A stretch of DNA of 64,000 nucleotides. It comes from Trematomus loennbergii (taxonomy: Eukaryota > Chordata > Actinopteri > Perciformes > Nototheniidae). Under the pieces are notes generated by a model. The model was not told the origin of the DNA. It made no database searches and saw only the letters and a program-made list of their open reading frames with translations. Shown here one piece after another: positions 1-12,489 of this stretch. Where the stretch lies: contig JAAOOA010000086.1 in assembly GCA_012861695.1 (NCBI GenBank), positions 23,449,403-23,513,402 of the forward strand. The letters run 5' to 3'. Every line of letters starts with the position of its first letter. Within the stretch, counting starts at the first letter, position 1. The position numbers were made by a program, and so were the translations under genes.

Positions 1-624
1 TTTATCAAGCTCAGCCGGCGCAGTGCTTTTAACTTTGCATTATCAGTTATTCACAAATGGCATCTCATGCTGTGACAAGAGACAGCAGAACTAAGCCCCT
101 CAATCACAGCAAAGGCCATCTAGTTTTTTCGGCTATGGCATATGCTACACACAAACACACCCATGCACTAATACATATTCATACATTCCCTTCAACTTGA
201 CATGTAACAAGGCGTAAACCATAAGTGTGTGATTATACTGAGTAGGGAATTAATTATGCATTATTAAGTCAGGTTGAGAAGTGGGGCAACCGATGGCATA
301 CACGAGTTTTAAAGAAGATAATCCACAGAATGACACTTCAAAGTGCTAACGACAAGTGATGGGAGGGCTGGATATCATTGTACACTTTGAAAACAGAAAA
401 CTAAAGATCATTGCTATTACATTTTTGCTGGTTTATCCTACGCTTTGTTTAACGGCCTTATAAACAAAGTTGAGATGATGAAACCAAAAGAAAAGCTGTA
501 CAGTTTCATTTGGAAAGCTCTGTGCCCATACTGAGTTGTGGATGATGACAAGTTGTACTAGCTTCGTAGCAGAGATAGCATTCTCTACTGATGGAGTACA
601 GTATATGTCATTTCATACCCCGTT
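1..624. other. Unique non-coding DNA
   Basis: AT-rich sequence with stop codons in all frames. I see no repeat, exon signal or RNA gene. Confidence 0.6.
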
Positions 625-760
625 TATCTAGGCCCTTTTTGTATCTTGTTTTATGTATATATGTCACTGTGGGAATGCGAGAAACGGTATTTCAAGATTT
701 CTGTATGTATAACACATGTAGAAATGTTGACAATAAAGCTGACTTTAACTTTGACTTTGA
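625..760 (+). repeat. Non-LTR retrotransposon 3' tail
   Basis: The stretch ends in a short AATAAAG-type motif followed by a degenerate tandem of ACTTTG-like units near 740-760. This is the usual look of fish LINE 3' ends, where a short simple repeat replaces poly(A). No coding part of the element remains upstream, so this is a 5'-truncated copy. The family assignment is uncertain. Confidence 0.5.
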
Positions 761-3700
761 ACACAGTTGGCATTTGAAGGTTTTTTTATTCACAATTTTG
801 TATTCTTGAATAGCTTGGTCTCCTGGATGCAAACTGTTTAAAGTCAGATTTGATAAGTTAAGAGCAAAGATGTGAAGGTTTCAGAGGCAGCAGAGAGGAA
901 AAAATATGTTATATTATGATGTCAATGGAAAGTCACTTTTTTATAAATGACTTCATGACTGCAATTTCCACCAATATGAGAACCATACAATCTGTAATCA
1001 GCAGCACAACAGAGACAGACAGTTTACAGGCTCTGAATACAAGCTCTGATTAAACAGAAAATGACCAACATGGCTGCCACACCATCAGGAAGCTATTTTC
1101 ATGGGAGATTGTAAAACCCTGTAGCAACCATCAGTCCTGTATTTATTATAGGGCAGTTTGTGTCATTATCCATACTAAACAAACAAACAGGAAGGAATGA
1201 AAACTCCATTAGTTGTATTGTGGTAAAAATTCATTGACATGTCATCTCACGTTGCTTTAAGAAAACTACACCTCATTAACCAAGCACTACACTAATATAT
1301 TTACACTGAAGCAAACCATTATTCAATATACCACTGGGGAAACATTTAAGTTAATTAGTAGATGGTGTCATAGTCTTTAAAATATATCTGCTATGCAACA
1401 TTAGGTCAATATGTTTCAAACCAGCATTTCAGTATTGATCTGTGTTGCTCCAACCAGGAGATATTGATAATGAAAGTCATTCATTTCACATTAGTGAATA
1501 AACAATTTGAGTCTAAGTGATTTGACGAAAGGAAAGTTTGCTTGCATAGCGGCAGTATGATGTTAGTATTTTTATTTTTCACTTTTTCTTTTACAAAATA
1601 GTACCCACATGAATATGTCCTCAAAGTGCACCACTTGTTGAACAGCTGTTCACCAAAGGCTTAATACAAGGATTATGATGAAGAGGTTGTAAAGAGGCTG
1701 AAAGCATTGTAAAGGACTTCTTAATGGAGTCTTGTATTGAAGTTGTTTCTCTCCTTTACAGATGATACATTTCAAAACAAACACACACAAATGAATCATG
1801 CATGGGAAGATGTCCAAAAGAAAAGACTAGAAAAATCCACTTACAATCATATATCATCTACTTGTATAATATTCAAATATGATTTTCCAACAATTGAACA
1901 CTTGGGCACATCCATCTGATGCAAACTGAATACAAAAACAACAGAACAGGATGTCTTTGTCAGGAGGGTCATTTATTTTTGGCCTCACTTACAGCAAGAA
2001 TCAGGATCCTCATGCACAGTGTCAATGTGAAACAAATACAGGATGTTTGTGATCACAACGACTCGCATAGACATTTTGAATTAATACAATAAGGATTCAT
2101 TCTATTGTAAGTTTGCTGCTTCTTCCAGGACACGGAGGTTGTATTCAGTATGTTTTGAGTCTTTATGACACAGGTCTACTGAACACTTTCATGTTGGGCT
2201 CATTCTTATTTGAATGCGGTCTCAGGGTAATCTCTGGTTGTCAGCGTTAGCACATCTCATAGTGCATTAAATACTCCTGCTGACAGCCAGACATATTATA
2301 GAGGCTTTATTGAAGTGAAAATATACTTTATGCCACTGCATACTGGGAAGCATGATCTCACAACATGGATGAGTATGGTTCAAATCTCCATAAAAAAATG
2401 TACGGTAATATCCGGATCCATTTCGCTGTCTACTAAAAAAGCACTGTGGCAAATTATCACCATAAGGTTTTTATATTTGAATAAATCACAACTTTACTAT
2501 TAAATGTAATAATTCTTAATTCTGAATATTACAAGAAAAAATGTTTAAGTTATACAAAAAATACAAATGCTGCCTTTAACATTATTACATTGGTAGCTGC
2601 CTATTATTTATAATTAACTCGCCAATTGCAAAACTGTTATTGTGTGTAATATTTTCAGCAAATCCCACAACATTGCTCGACACAACTTTGTTTCTGTCGA
2701 TAGCAAATATAGAGTTTTGAACCCATACACTCTTTTAAAGCGAAGAATCGTAATGCTATTGTCTTGTTGACATACACACAACGTGCTGCTAATAACTGTC
2801 CTAAGGTCTGGCTGCCATTCCCAGTTGCTGCTCATCCTGCATATTAGCTGAAACATCACACTGTATTTGTGCTAATAGTCTTTTAGCAGAACGTAGATGA
2901 ACAGATGCAGGAGCATGTGTCAGGTTTGACCCTACAAACCCCAACACACACCCACTCAAGCGTCTTCACACCCTTGACCTTGTTGTCAGGGTTCGGAGAA
3001 AAAAAAAACGAAATGTCACCATCTGTTGAGTGTTTGGACAGGATCTGAGGCGACAACATGCACACCGAGTCATATCCTATTGAACTGAGAGCAAAGCAAG
3101 CCTTCCCATTGTGTGCAGAACACACTGGGATGTGTATGCATGTATACATCTGCATAAATCTGTGTTTCGCTGTGTGTGTGTTTGTGTGTGTGTTGAGGGG
3201 TGTCCAATGAGAAGTTGGAAAGGGCCTTGTAGTATTGTGGTGGGCCTGGAGGGAATTTGGGTTTCATTGTAAAATAGAGAATCACAGACTGAGGGAGAGT
3301 GTGATCGGCTTTCCTCTGCAGCATATCCCTGCCAACAGTTCAGCTTACACCAGCTCGTTTTTTCCCCGAAGACAACACAAATGTATGGTACTGTATGGAG
3401 GGTAGGAATACAGAAAAGATGGGGTGGGAGGCAGAAACACAGACAGAATACTTTGAAGGAAAACATACTTTCTAATAGTAGTCTACGAAATGTCTTACAT
3501 AAAGTTTAACAGCTTGCTGTTATGAGAAAACAAACTTACTGGAGGTCCTGGAAAGTAAAAGCTCAGTAGTGAAAATTGTCTTTATCAAGGTTATCAATTT
3601 ATTGGCACAAAAATCTAAGAAAAAAGAATGCTGGCCATTTAGTTTTTCTCTAATGGATGTGATTTTGCGTATTTGGTCCAATGCATATAATTGGATTTTA

Positions 3701-4213
3701 TTGTTTGCACAATTTTGTGGATGAAGATTTATCTACGAAATGACACAGCCAGAGAAAAAGAATAGAATAAAATCTATACTGATGCTTTCATTTACAATGC
3801 ATGTCCTCAGAATAAACAATAAGAAATGTATCGATCAATAGGCTCGTTAAATGCAACAAAGCCACCAATTAGATTCCAAATTCACGAGGGAAATTTGGCC
3901 AACTAACGATTCCTTTTCAAGGCAAAATATGAGCAGCAATTGATTCACACCAATATTTAAGAGCATCACTGCTTCTATTTCACTGCTGGAGTCCTGGTCA
4001 TGGATTTGGGTCTTAATATATATATTTTTTAAATGTTGAAAGAGGCTTTTTAAATTCCAAAACTCATTTATTGAGCGGAAAGAATGTTGCATGGAGCGAC
4101 ATTCATTAAAAAAGACAATATGACAAACAAAGCAGTAGTTTATTATAAGTGTGGCTGCGGGATAACAAAAAAGTGTTACAGTTGAGGTAAACATGGAGTG
4201 AAAAGGGCAAGAT

Positions 4214-4214
<1 letters not shown>
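761..4214. other. Unique non-coding DNA
   Basis: I see no gene in this stretch. There is a short imperfect TG run around 3171-3193. Open frames on the minus strand around 3.1-3.4 kb have no recognisable domain and are treated as chance. Confidence 0.6.
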
Positions 4215-4284
<70 letters not shown>

Positions 4285-4304
4285 TGTGTGTGTGTGTGTG
4301 TGTG
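4215..4304 (+). repeat. (TG)n microsatellite
   Basis: About 90 bp of TG dinucleotides, broken once by a GG step at 4277-4278 that shifts the repeat phase. It faces a (CA)n array about 117 bp downstream. Confidence 0.97.
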
Positions 4305-4419
4305 CAAAATACCTCTGAAAAAAGGACACATTTTTATGCAAAAAAATACAGAACATGCATTATAGCCTAAGTGGATGCAAATCATGACCACACAGTGAGG
4401 CAACTATACTCACGTGTTT

Positions 4420-4421
<2 letters not shown>

Positions 4422-4506
<85 letters not shown>

Positions 4507-4514
4507 CACACACA
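4422..4514 (+). repeat. (CA)n microsatellite
   Basis: About 93 bp of CA dinucleotides with a CC step at 4460-4462 and an AA step at 4505-4506. It is the reverse complement of the TG array just upstream, so together they form a long imperfect inverted repeat. Confidence 0.97.
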
Positions 4515-5076
4515 TACAGTATACATGCATGCTCCCGGACTTGTGGAAATCGGAGAATAATTAAAATGGGCTTGTACTCTTTCAGCCTACATGCGTGTAG
4601 TATATGACTGTATGAATAATACATATAATGAGAGCATGATGGGGGAGAAAAAAGCTCATGCTTGTACGACACTAGGAATAAACGTGATTCTAGCTTTGCT
4701 CAGCTTTGACTGCTTTTTCCATGGCCAAAGTGGTGGAATAACGTGCTTATATTAGGACTAATGAGAAACCAATTTAATATATCTCTACTAACTAATGCTG
4801 ATCAGTGGCTCAAAACGATTCATAACACAGAATATGATTCTCAACTATCCAGCTCAGAAGCAGCCGAACCTTATTAGCGTGTTTCTGTTTGTGTTTGTGT
4901 GTGAATGTGTAGGTGGCGGTTGCCTTTATCTCCGAATCTCTCGTCTTTATGTAACATCTCTTCCCTCTAGCTGCAGTAGAGCAGATCAAGCTCTCCCTCT
5001 CTCTTTGAAGTGTTGCCAGGCAGGGTCTTTATTTCATTATCTCCTCTCCCACTCTATTTCCTCTCCTTGTTTTTAG

Positions 5077-5131
5077 GGCTTGCTATCAAGGGGAGGACAG
5101 GACTCGAGGAGAGGAAAAGCTGACGGTGCAG
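5077..5131 (+). other. Candidate small exon (weak)
   Basis: A pyrimidine-rich tract ends in TTTTTAG at 5076. It is followed by 55 bases open in more than one frame, then CAG|GTACGG at the 3' side. These are acceptable acceptor and donor signals at internal-exon spacing. I do not recognise the short peptides encoded, and no partner exon is visible. It could be a decoy exon, since such signals arise by chance in 64 kb. Confidence 0.2.
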
Positions 5132-6315
5132 GTACGGGCCTACAACTGTGTGTTTGTGTCAGTGTGCTGTTCACATCTTTATGTGGAAGATATGTTCCCA
5201 CAAGAAAGGGAAGATGGGAAATTCTTCCTTTTTTCGCTACTATAGGCTTTTTTTATAATAGGGATTTAGGTTTGATGTTTATTTTGGTCTTATAGTCAAA
5301 AGGATAAATGTCAAATGTATTTAAATGTTTGTGTGCACTTCAAAGTATGCAACAAAAAACAGTGGGGCTCAGACAGCCTAAATTGCTGGGAGAAGGGAGA
5401 TACTGAATAGGCAAACACAAGATCATCTACTGAGCATGCTCCAAGCAAAGTATCCATCATGTCAGCTAGAAATACACGGAGACCTTGAAGAGGACGTGAA
5501 TTTACCCAGCACCTGCATGCGTTTATGACCTTTCTCTCTGTTTCTGTTTGACATGTGTTACACCTCCGCTGGGGGTTCAGGGGTTAAAGTTCCCCATGTC
5601 CACAGTAAAGCTGTGTCACCCACAGGGTCACCGAGGAGAGCCGACCTTTCACACACAAATATTGACCCATGAGGTGTCCAGATTGTGAAGTATTGCAGTT
5701 TGACACCAGTGTCTGCTATATATACCCCATTGTAAGCAGAACACTATGAACATTCATTGCGTTCATTGTGCTAATATATGGTTATTTGATAAATGTTGCT
5801 TATATGATTTTTAAATATAAATATGGTCAAGTACATAGCTTGAAGTTAAAGTCTTATTGCAGGCATGGAGGCCATAAACACGTGATGTGCAGTTGAATGT
5901 GGATCATTTAGATCAGACTATGAAGTGTGCCAATGATCTCATGTTTACAAATCCCTCTATGAACTCACAAATAAAGTGGTTCACAAATAATTGATTGCGG
6001 CTGCGGATGATAGCACGATGAATCTTTCTTTCACTTTCTACCACTTATTGCTCTATGTGCAAGTCCAATTCACAATTAAAAAGATAACAGTTATAACGTC
6101 CATGGAGGTTTGAAGCTGAGTGGAATTGGCCTTTTTTGCAGAGGGAGAGGGAATTCATATTAATCTACTTGATTGTAAAATACTCTTATTTTTCAATTAT
6201 AATTGAATATATTATACAAAAAAATACCTGTAGGGAAGCTTGATTCCTTTAATTAATTCATGACACAAATGCGTGTTGTCACTGCAAAATAGATGAGAAA
6301 GAACTGAGCATTACT
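5132..6315. other. Unique non-coding DNA
   Basis: AT-rich sequence with no gene or recognised repeat up to the left target-site copy of the hAT element. Confidence 0.55.
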
Positions 6316-6323
6316 GCTGCCAT

Positions 6324-6657
6324 CAGGGCCGCCACTTGCGGACAGGCAAGGCAGGCAACTGCTTGGGGCCCCGGACCAGAAGGGGGCCCCCAAAGAAGGT
6401 AGATTAAAAAGTTCCACAGCAACGACAACATGAAACCCCCATTAATTCACTGCAACGACATGTCGGGAAACCCCCTAAAGGCGGCCCCATGCATAGCGCG
6501 CCGGAAAGTGCTGCTTCTTATCTTAAATTGCGTTGCCTTGCTCCGCTCCGGGGGGTGGGAGTATGGCTGTCGGATGTACGTGGTGATGAAAAGCTGGTTC
6601 GAGGGGCCCCCAGTGAATGTTTGCCTAGGGCCCCCACAGACTCTAGAATCGGCACTG
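6324..6657 (+). mobile_element. Non-autonomous hAT MITE with 8-bp target duplication
   Basis: The 334-bp element begins CAGGGCCG and its other end, reverse-complemented, begins CAGTGCCG, an imperfect 8-bp terminal inverted repeat of hAT type. It is flanked by identical 8-bp copies of GCTGCCAT at 6316-6323 and 6658-6665, the target duplication length typical of hAT. Several GGGGCCCC-like blocks sit in both subterminal parts and could pair with each other. There is no transposase frame, so it would depend on an enzyme supplied in trans. A fragment of a related copy lies at 34668-34727. Orientation is arbitrary. Confidence 0.88.
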
Positions 6658-6665
6658 GCTGCCAT

Positions 6666-7057
6666 GATAAATGGAAAGTCTGGGCATGACACCCCTGTGC
6701 TTCAGGTACTACTTTCTCTCTAATCGTTTCATCATTTGTAAATAAATGGGACAATTTTGCGCCAATATACTGTATGCATACAATGTAAATGTAATGTTCG
6801 AATATCAAAGGATCACCAAGATGCTTGGCAGCACAGTACAGGGTACTGCAGCTTCCTTCTTGTCGTATTTGTGCAGATTTAGTGGCCGTAAAAGCCAAGC
6901 AGTCCCTTTGTGAATTTGCCCTTTAGTCTTGAAAGCATCGTGAAACAGCAGAAATAAGATAAACAGCTTGTTATAAATGCATTAGGATGTTCCACTGAAT
7001 AACATTTCAAAGTGAATTGCTCTCCCACGTCCTCCTATAGCAAAGTGGAAAAGTGAC
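6666..7057. other. Unique non-coding DNA
   Basis: Short spacer between two DNA transposons. I see nothing specific in it. Confidence 0.55.
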
Positions 7058-7060
7058 CAG

Positions 7061-8153
7061 GGGCCTCATTTATAAAGGGATATACGCTCAAAAAATGGCG
7101 TACGCCAGTTTCTACGCAATGTTTGCGATTTATAAAATACTAACTTGACAGGAAAATGTGCTGTCCTCCACGCAAACTCTAACCCATGCGTACGCACTAA
7201 GCACACAAACGGGAGAGACGAGAAACTGCGACACCGTTGGCAGAAGGAAGAATGGAGAGAAATATGTGGAAATAATACCATAAATAAAATGTTACCTCTT
7301 ATTTATCAAATATGAAGAATTTATTTTCAAACATTGATTAAAGCCAATCTTTAAATGATTAAACAAACGCCTGTTTGAGACTCCTCAGTGCACACAAAAA
7401 CATAACTTGGAGAAATAAATAAATACGGATATGCTATTTAAAACCACCTCGAATATGTTGTGTTAATGTTATGAAATGTATTCTCATAAATGATGCGGTA
7501 AGCAGGAGGACAGAATTACGTCTAAACTGACGCCGTTTTGCATTTCTATAGGTTGTAGATACGAGCATGGTTTTATATACTATCACGTTTAATCGTGTTT
7601 TATGCCGTTTGCCAAGACTTGATAAGTCGCTCGTAAAACACAGGAGGTATGGAAACTAAGAACACCATATGTGGTAAATTGTACAGCTAATATAACACAA
7701 CCATTAGTTGTATTTCCTTTAACTGGTGGATTATGGATATTAGTTGCTGATCGACAGCTGGAACACAAACCACCAAATACAACAAAAATAATTCAGATCC
7801 AGTCGTCATGACTCCACTCCGGAGGGATTCCCCGATCATTTCTTACAGTTTCTCATCAAGGGGGTGTCTCCTTCCCCGGTACAAACACACTGCCTGAGGA
7901 AGGTTAGGCTATGTGTATTTTTTTTGTCATTAACCTTTTTCGGACCACTTTTTATTTGTTTTGGTGACGATCCGACCTCCATGATTTATCAAGGGAAACA
8001 GGCGTAGGGAGTGCCGTACGCACTTCCCTCGCCGGTACGCAATGTTTTGTGAATCGGAAAATGGCGGAAAATGTATGTACCTATTTTTGTGCTTTGTACT
8101 ACGTAAGCAACCTTCCTACGTCAATCCTACGCAAGGCGTTATAAATGAGGCCC
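7061..8153 (+). mobile_element. Non-autonomous TIR DNA transposon, Harbinger-like ends
   Basis: The element is 1,093 bp long. Its first 15 bases, GGGCCTCATTTATAA, are matched exactly by the reverse complement of its last 15. Trinucleotide CAG lies immediately outside each end (7058-7060 and 8154-8156), consistent with a 3-bp target duplication. TACGC/GCGTA-type CpG motifs recur in both subterminal regions. No transposase frame remains. Ends of this kind are, from memory, seen on fish PIF/Harbinger-like elements, but the usual Harbinger target is TWA. The superfamily is therefore an inference, while the transposon boundaries are seen directly. Confidence 0.8.
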
Positions 8154-8573
8154 CAGAAGAGTAAACAAGGAGATTCGAAACAAGACTGGCTATTTTAATC
8201 AAAATGTGACGGTAATTGTTCAATCACAGCTGTGTTTAACTGGTGTTTAAGTGTGATGGCCTAGAAAAGGTGCGTTTGAGGTAAAATAAATGAATCATGC
8301 TTTCAAACATAATCAAGCTGTTTTGTTTGGAAAATATAAAAGCTCCAGTTTTCCGGTGACTTAATGAGTGCCATTTTACACAACAAACACATGCTCAGTT
8401 GGACATTGCCCACAAAAGTGTCAACACTATAATTAAGCAACACTAAAGCCATAGTTATTATAAAGAAGCAGTACCAACATGACCAGCCATGATAACATTT
8501 CCGGTCTGAATGAGACGACATCTTTCCATATTTTTAACTAAAACACATCCAATTTCCTCCTGCTTACACAAAG
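8154..8573. other. Unique non-coding DNA
   Basis: Spacer between transposons. No feature recognised. Confidence 0.5.
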
Positions 8574-9068
8574 TTAAAATGGACCTATCATGCTATATTT
8601 GAATCATATAGTGTAGGACCATAGCTATATAAGGCATATTTATACTTTTTTTTTTTTCAAAATACCAAACAGATCATGCATTTTATCCATGCCTCATTTT
8701 GCTCAATTTGACATTTTTAGCTCTGTTTTTGCAAGGGCAGATTCTGTGAGAACAGCACCATCTACAGGCCTGGCATATGTACTACAGCGTCTCCAGCGCT
8801 TTCGAATGGCAATGGCCGTGGCTGTCTCCTCCTGATTGGTGGAGTTGGCCCAATAGCCGTAGCGCCACGTCCTGACGTCAGGACAGTGTTCAAATCTGGA
8901 TCAGTTTTTATCAGATCCGTTGCAGCCCCTTTTTAGAGATTTGGGTATGGAGGAAAATAGAGAGGGTTGTGTTTTCTGACACTTGGTGAGTTCCCTGGAA
9001 CACCGGGGACACATATTCATGTGTAAAAGACGTACAAAAGTGCATTTTGCATGATAGGTCCCCTTTAA
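8574..9068 (+). mobile_element. T2/Kolobok-type MITE, copy A
   Basis: The 495-bp element is bounded by TTAA on both sides. The right end, reverse-complemented, reads TTAAAGGGGACCTATCATGC, and the left end matches it at 18 of 20 positions. TTAA targets and TTAAAGG-type ends are the hallmark of the T2 family first described in Xenopus and placed in Kolobok. There is no transposase. Inside are a CCAAT-type box (reverse ATTGG near 8834) and a perfect palindrome CCTGACGTCAGG at 8871-8882 containing a CRE core. Its interior differs from copies B and C, so it is a different subfamily. Confidence 0.8.
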
Positions 9069-10184
9069 GTATTATAGAACAGTTTTACCAATAAACTTCT
9101 ATTAAAAAAAGGTACATAATGCTAGAATATATACAACAGTGTTAAAAGTGGACATTTTCAGTTATGCGCTGAATTCCACTGAAGAATAAATCAGAAGGAA
9201 ATCCTAATAAACCTCATAATGCACAAATATTTTGGGAAAAGTAACCCTGAATAAGTGAAAGCTGTGTTTGCCAAACTGAAGGCTAAACTGAGTGCTTTCT
9301 TATTCAAAGACCATTACAAACAAATGAGGAAAACAGCCAATACTTTTTGTTCAAAATACAAAAGGCACAGTTGAAAGCTTAGAACATTTTCTAAATTCCT
9401 CCAAACAGTCGAGCATAATTGACTGTAAAGTGTTTTAATGTTCAAAGGAAAAAAAAGGTAAGGAACAGAGTTAATCTACAAATGAGGTAAACCTAAAGAA
9501 CACATTTAAGCTGTAATGCGTTATGTAAACAGCAGTCTATCTCCTTATATTTTATAAACCTCTAACCACTAAATAACCCTCTGTTACTAACAGACACACA
9601 TGCATTTTGGAGGATGAACATGAATTAAAACCAGAATGAATGGACTGCAGACAGCTGTCAGCACGGGGGGGGGAAATACAGTTTCATGTAGGAGAAAACT
9701 TAAGCTGTCATGCTGGTCTAAAGGAGTTACCTACATGAAGTTAGATCAAGACAAATTCATAAAAGGTGCACCAGTTCCGCACATTAATTCCCAACTTCAA
9801 GGTTTACATTTTGAGGACTAAAATAGATAGGGACTATTAAAATATTGTAAAATGTGACATCATGGCTGTCAGGTGAAAATCTTGTCATTGCAATTTAGGT
9901 ATTCATGTTTTCACTGTCACTGAAGGATGCTCTGCTCCTCTCTGGATTGAGGACATCGCCAAAGGGTTTAAGACACCTTTTCAAAAGAGATTAATAAAGA
10001 AAAACAGCTCCTGAAAAGTTGACATTTCAGGGTTCTGCGCCCTTTTCCAATGAAAATGATATGCACAATCTCCCTTCTGCCAACTAGTAGTAATGTGTAT
10101 GTTTAAAGCCATGGCATCTTGGTGACACTCATGTATGTGATCCATATTTTGATTCTAATTACCATTACAATTTATGATCCTGCC
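9069..10184. other. Unique non-coding DNA
   Basis: No gene or repeat recognised. It separates MITE copies A and B. Confidence 0.55.
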
Positions 10185-10660
10185 TTAAACCTATTATGCA
10201 AAATCCACTTCTTCATGTCTTTCTACATAACATGTGTCCCCTCTGTGTAAAGAGATTCTGAAAGTTTCAGGAAAAAGATTCTCTCACTTTTGTCCTGATC
10301 CATTTATATAAAACCTGTCTGAAAATAGCTGATCAGATTTTGGCCACTTTATGATGTCATAACGATGTTTTGCTTGTGTAACCATTAGCCAATCAGCAAC
10401 CAAGGTAACCCCCCCCCACCTTATCACCTGAATCTCCTCCTAGAGCACCATGTGTTCTTTTAACCAAATATCTCTCAGAGGGGCATGGGGCTCCTTATTT
10501 TCATCTAAATTAACAGACAGAGAATCAGCACTTTTGAAACAGGGCTGAAACAGAGGGGATTATGGGATGCTGCAATGATCTGTTTGGTGTTTCGAGCCAA
10601 ACACATATATCTGAGAACTATAATATATTGATGAAAAACAGTATAATAGGAGACCTTTAA
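10185..10660 (+). mobile_element. T2/Kolobok-type MITE, copy B
   Basis: A 476-bp copy of the same subfamily as copy C at 12.5-13.0 kb, aligning along its whole length. It ends with GACCTTTAA, and its left end has lost a few bases of the TTAAAGGTCACC motif. Compared with copy C it lacks blocks near the right end. It carries a poly(C) tract near 10410 and a CCAATCAG box at 10389-10396. It is non-coding. Confidence 0.8.
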
Positions 10661-11279
10661 TTCTTTGTTGCTATGTTTTACAAAGTAGTCAACGCATCCA
10701 AGTCATTGCAATACTAATTCACCAAGACGGCACAGGTTTACTAACTCTGATACAAACCATGTTGCATCCATCTTCAACTTCTTTACTAACACTGGCTTGG
10801 TCCATATATCTCATTACCACCCATCGAGCCCACATCTCCCCTTCCTGAACAACACTCACTTCAACTTTTCCTCATTTCTACCTTTCTTCTCCCTTGTTCA
10901 TCATCTTCTTAAAATCTGACATCTGCCTTAAGGAAAAGGGGGAAAAAACCCTCCCTCGTCTCCCTCCAGCGTTCCCTCTTGGGTATGAGTATACCTCTTC
11001 TTTATTTATCCAGACCTGCCTTTCACAGGGATATATTTCTTGCCTGCTTCACTTTTTCTTCTTACTCGTTCACTGACGGATATATGGAGAGAACGATGAA
11101 AAGACGAGAGGGAGGGCTTGCAATAACAAACAGAAAGAGACACGATAGAAACAAAGTGGAGAAAAAGAGAAAGGCAGGAAACAAATGTGTTGCCTTGCAT
11201 GAACTCTGTACATAAATGGTCAATTTTGATAATGACGATCACATAAAAGGACGTCTGAATGAAACACAGCGGTCATGGT
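10661..11279. other. Unique non-coding DNA
   Basis: No gene recognised. A purine-rich run lies around 11070-11190. Confidence 0.5.
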
Positions 11280-11490
11280 ATAACTGCCACCATTTGCTCA
11301 CTAAGGGCCCAGGAGGTAAATTGTCCTGCTCCAATCAGAAAGTCATTGGTTCGATCATCTGCAGGCAACATGTCGTTTCCAGGGGAAAGAGTTTCAACCT
11401 CAAACTGCTCCCAATGAAATGGCCAACAGTGTGTAAATGTGTGATAATGTTATGGATAAAGAGGCCGCCATACAAGGTCCAACCTTCTCA
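11280..11490 (+). repeat. Decayed tRNA-derived SINE
   Basis: A B-box-like GGTTCGATCAT lies at 11348-11358. It is followed by a diverged fish-SINE body: a TGCTCCCAATG-like block, then TGTGTAAATGTGTGATAATG and a GGATAAAG-type segment. The order of blocks resembles common teleost SINEs with a tRNA-like head. The A box is badly decayed and no target duplication is evident, so boundaries are approximate. Confidence 0.5.
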
Positions 11491-12489
11491 GGGATACTGT
11501 GTCAGTGAATGCTGTCTTGTATATGTAAAACCCTTTTAAGGTGTCACAAAATAGGGCTAAATGAATGCAGTCCATTTACCATTTACTGTTATTATGGTGT
11601 GCCAGCCTTTCATCCCCAAATGGTGTATGAATAACACGTCAATTTCTAAAGTCATTTTGGTATTTTATCACTAGGCCTTTTTTCTTTTCAGGTATAATTT
11701 CCTGTCGCAGCAATATTAGATCCCCAGAGCCCTGGAAGTCAGGTGGAGAGGTATAATGTCTGTGCCTCGTGTAGAACCAAACATCAGTCATTGACTCATT
11801 TACGTTACGTTGACTATAACTGTTATTAACTTAGTTTAGATGTCAAACATGGACAGTCATTATGATTCATCCTCTGGGAATCATGAATGACTTAAAAGGC
11901 AATCCATCATTTGTTTTAAATACATTTCAGTAGGGACCGACGGACAGACGGACATTGCAAACCCCACAGAAGATCTGAAGATACAGTAAAAAAAGAAAGG
12001 AAACTAGATAATGAAAATATATGGTATCTATTATAAAGAAAAGAGCAAACACAGAAAATATGTAATATCGTCCAACAGACGAAGTGAAAGCCACAAACAA
12101 TGATGTGTCCAGCCTTTGATTTGAAAAGAAACATCAATAAGTATGGATGTTTGTTTTGAGGCAAAAAGGAAATTGCCCCACCAAACCACTTATGCTGTTG
12201 TTGGTGTTCAATCAAGCGAGGACTATTGAAATGCAAATGTTAATGACAGTGGCAGAGGACAATCATTCTCATTCAGACAGAATCTATGGCTGGATATTTG
12301 GATACAAAAAGACAAAATAAATGCTGCTCGCAAATTCAAATTAAACAATTCCACTAGAATTGACATTGTATCCCAGCGTGGACTCATTCATCTTTAATAA
12401 GCGCCAGATCAGACTAAGATAACTGCACAGATAGTAAGACTGAAGCAAGAGTGATGCAAGTAAGACTAGGGGAGGCCATTTGTGACACC
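11491..12489. other. Unique non-coding DNA
   Basis: No gene recognised. A 106-codon minus-strand open frame at 11916-12236 has no domain and no exon signals. Confidence 0.5.

Noticed and set aside
3847..4356. 169-codon minus-strand frame with His-Thr runs
   Set aside because: It is created by reading through the TG/CA array. Similar frames occur over every other CA/TG array in the window.
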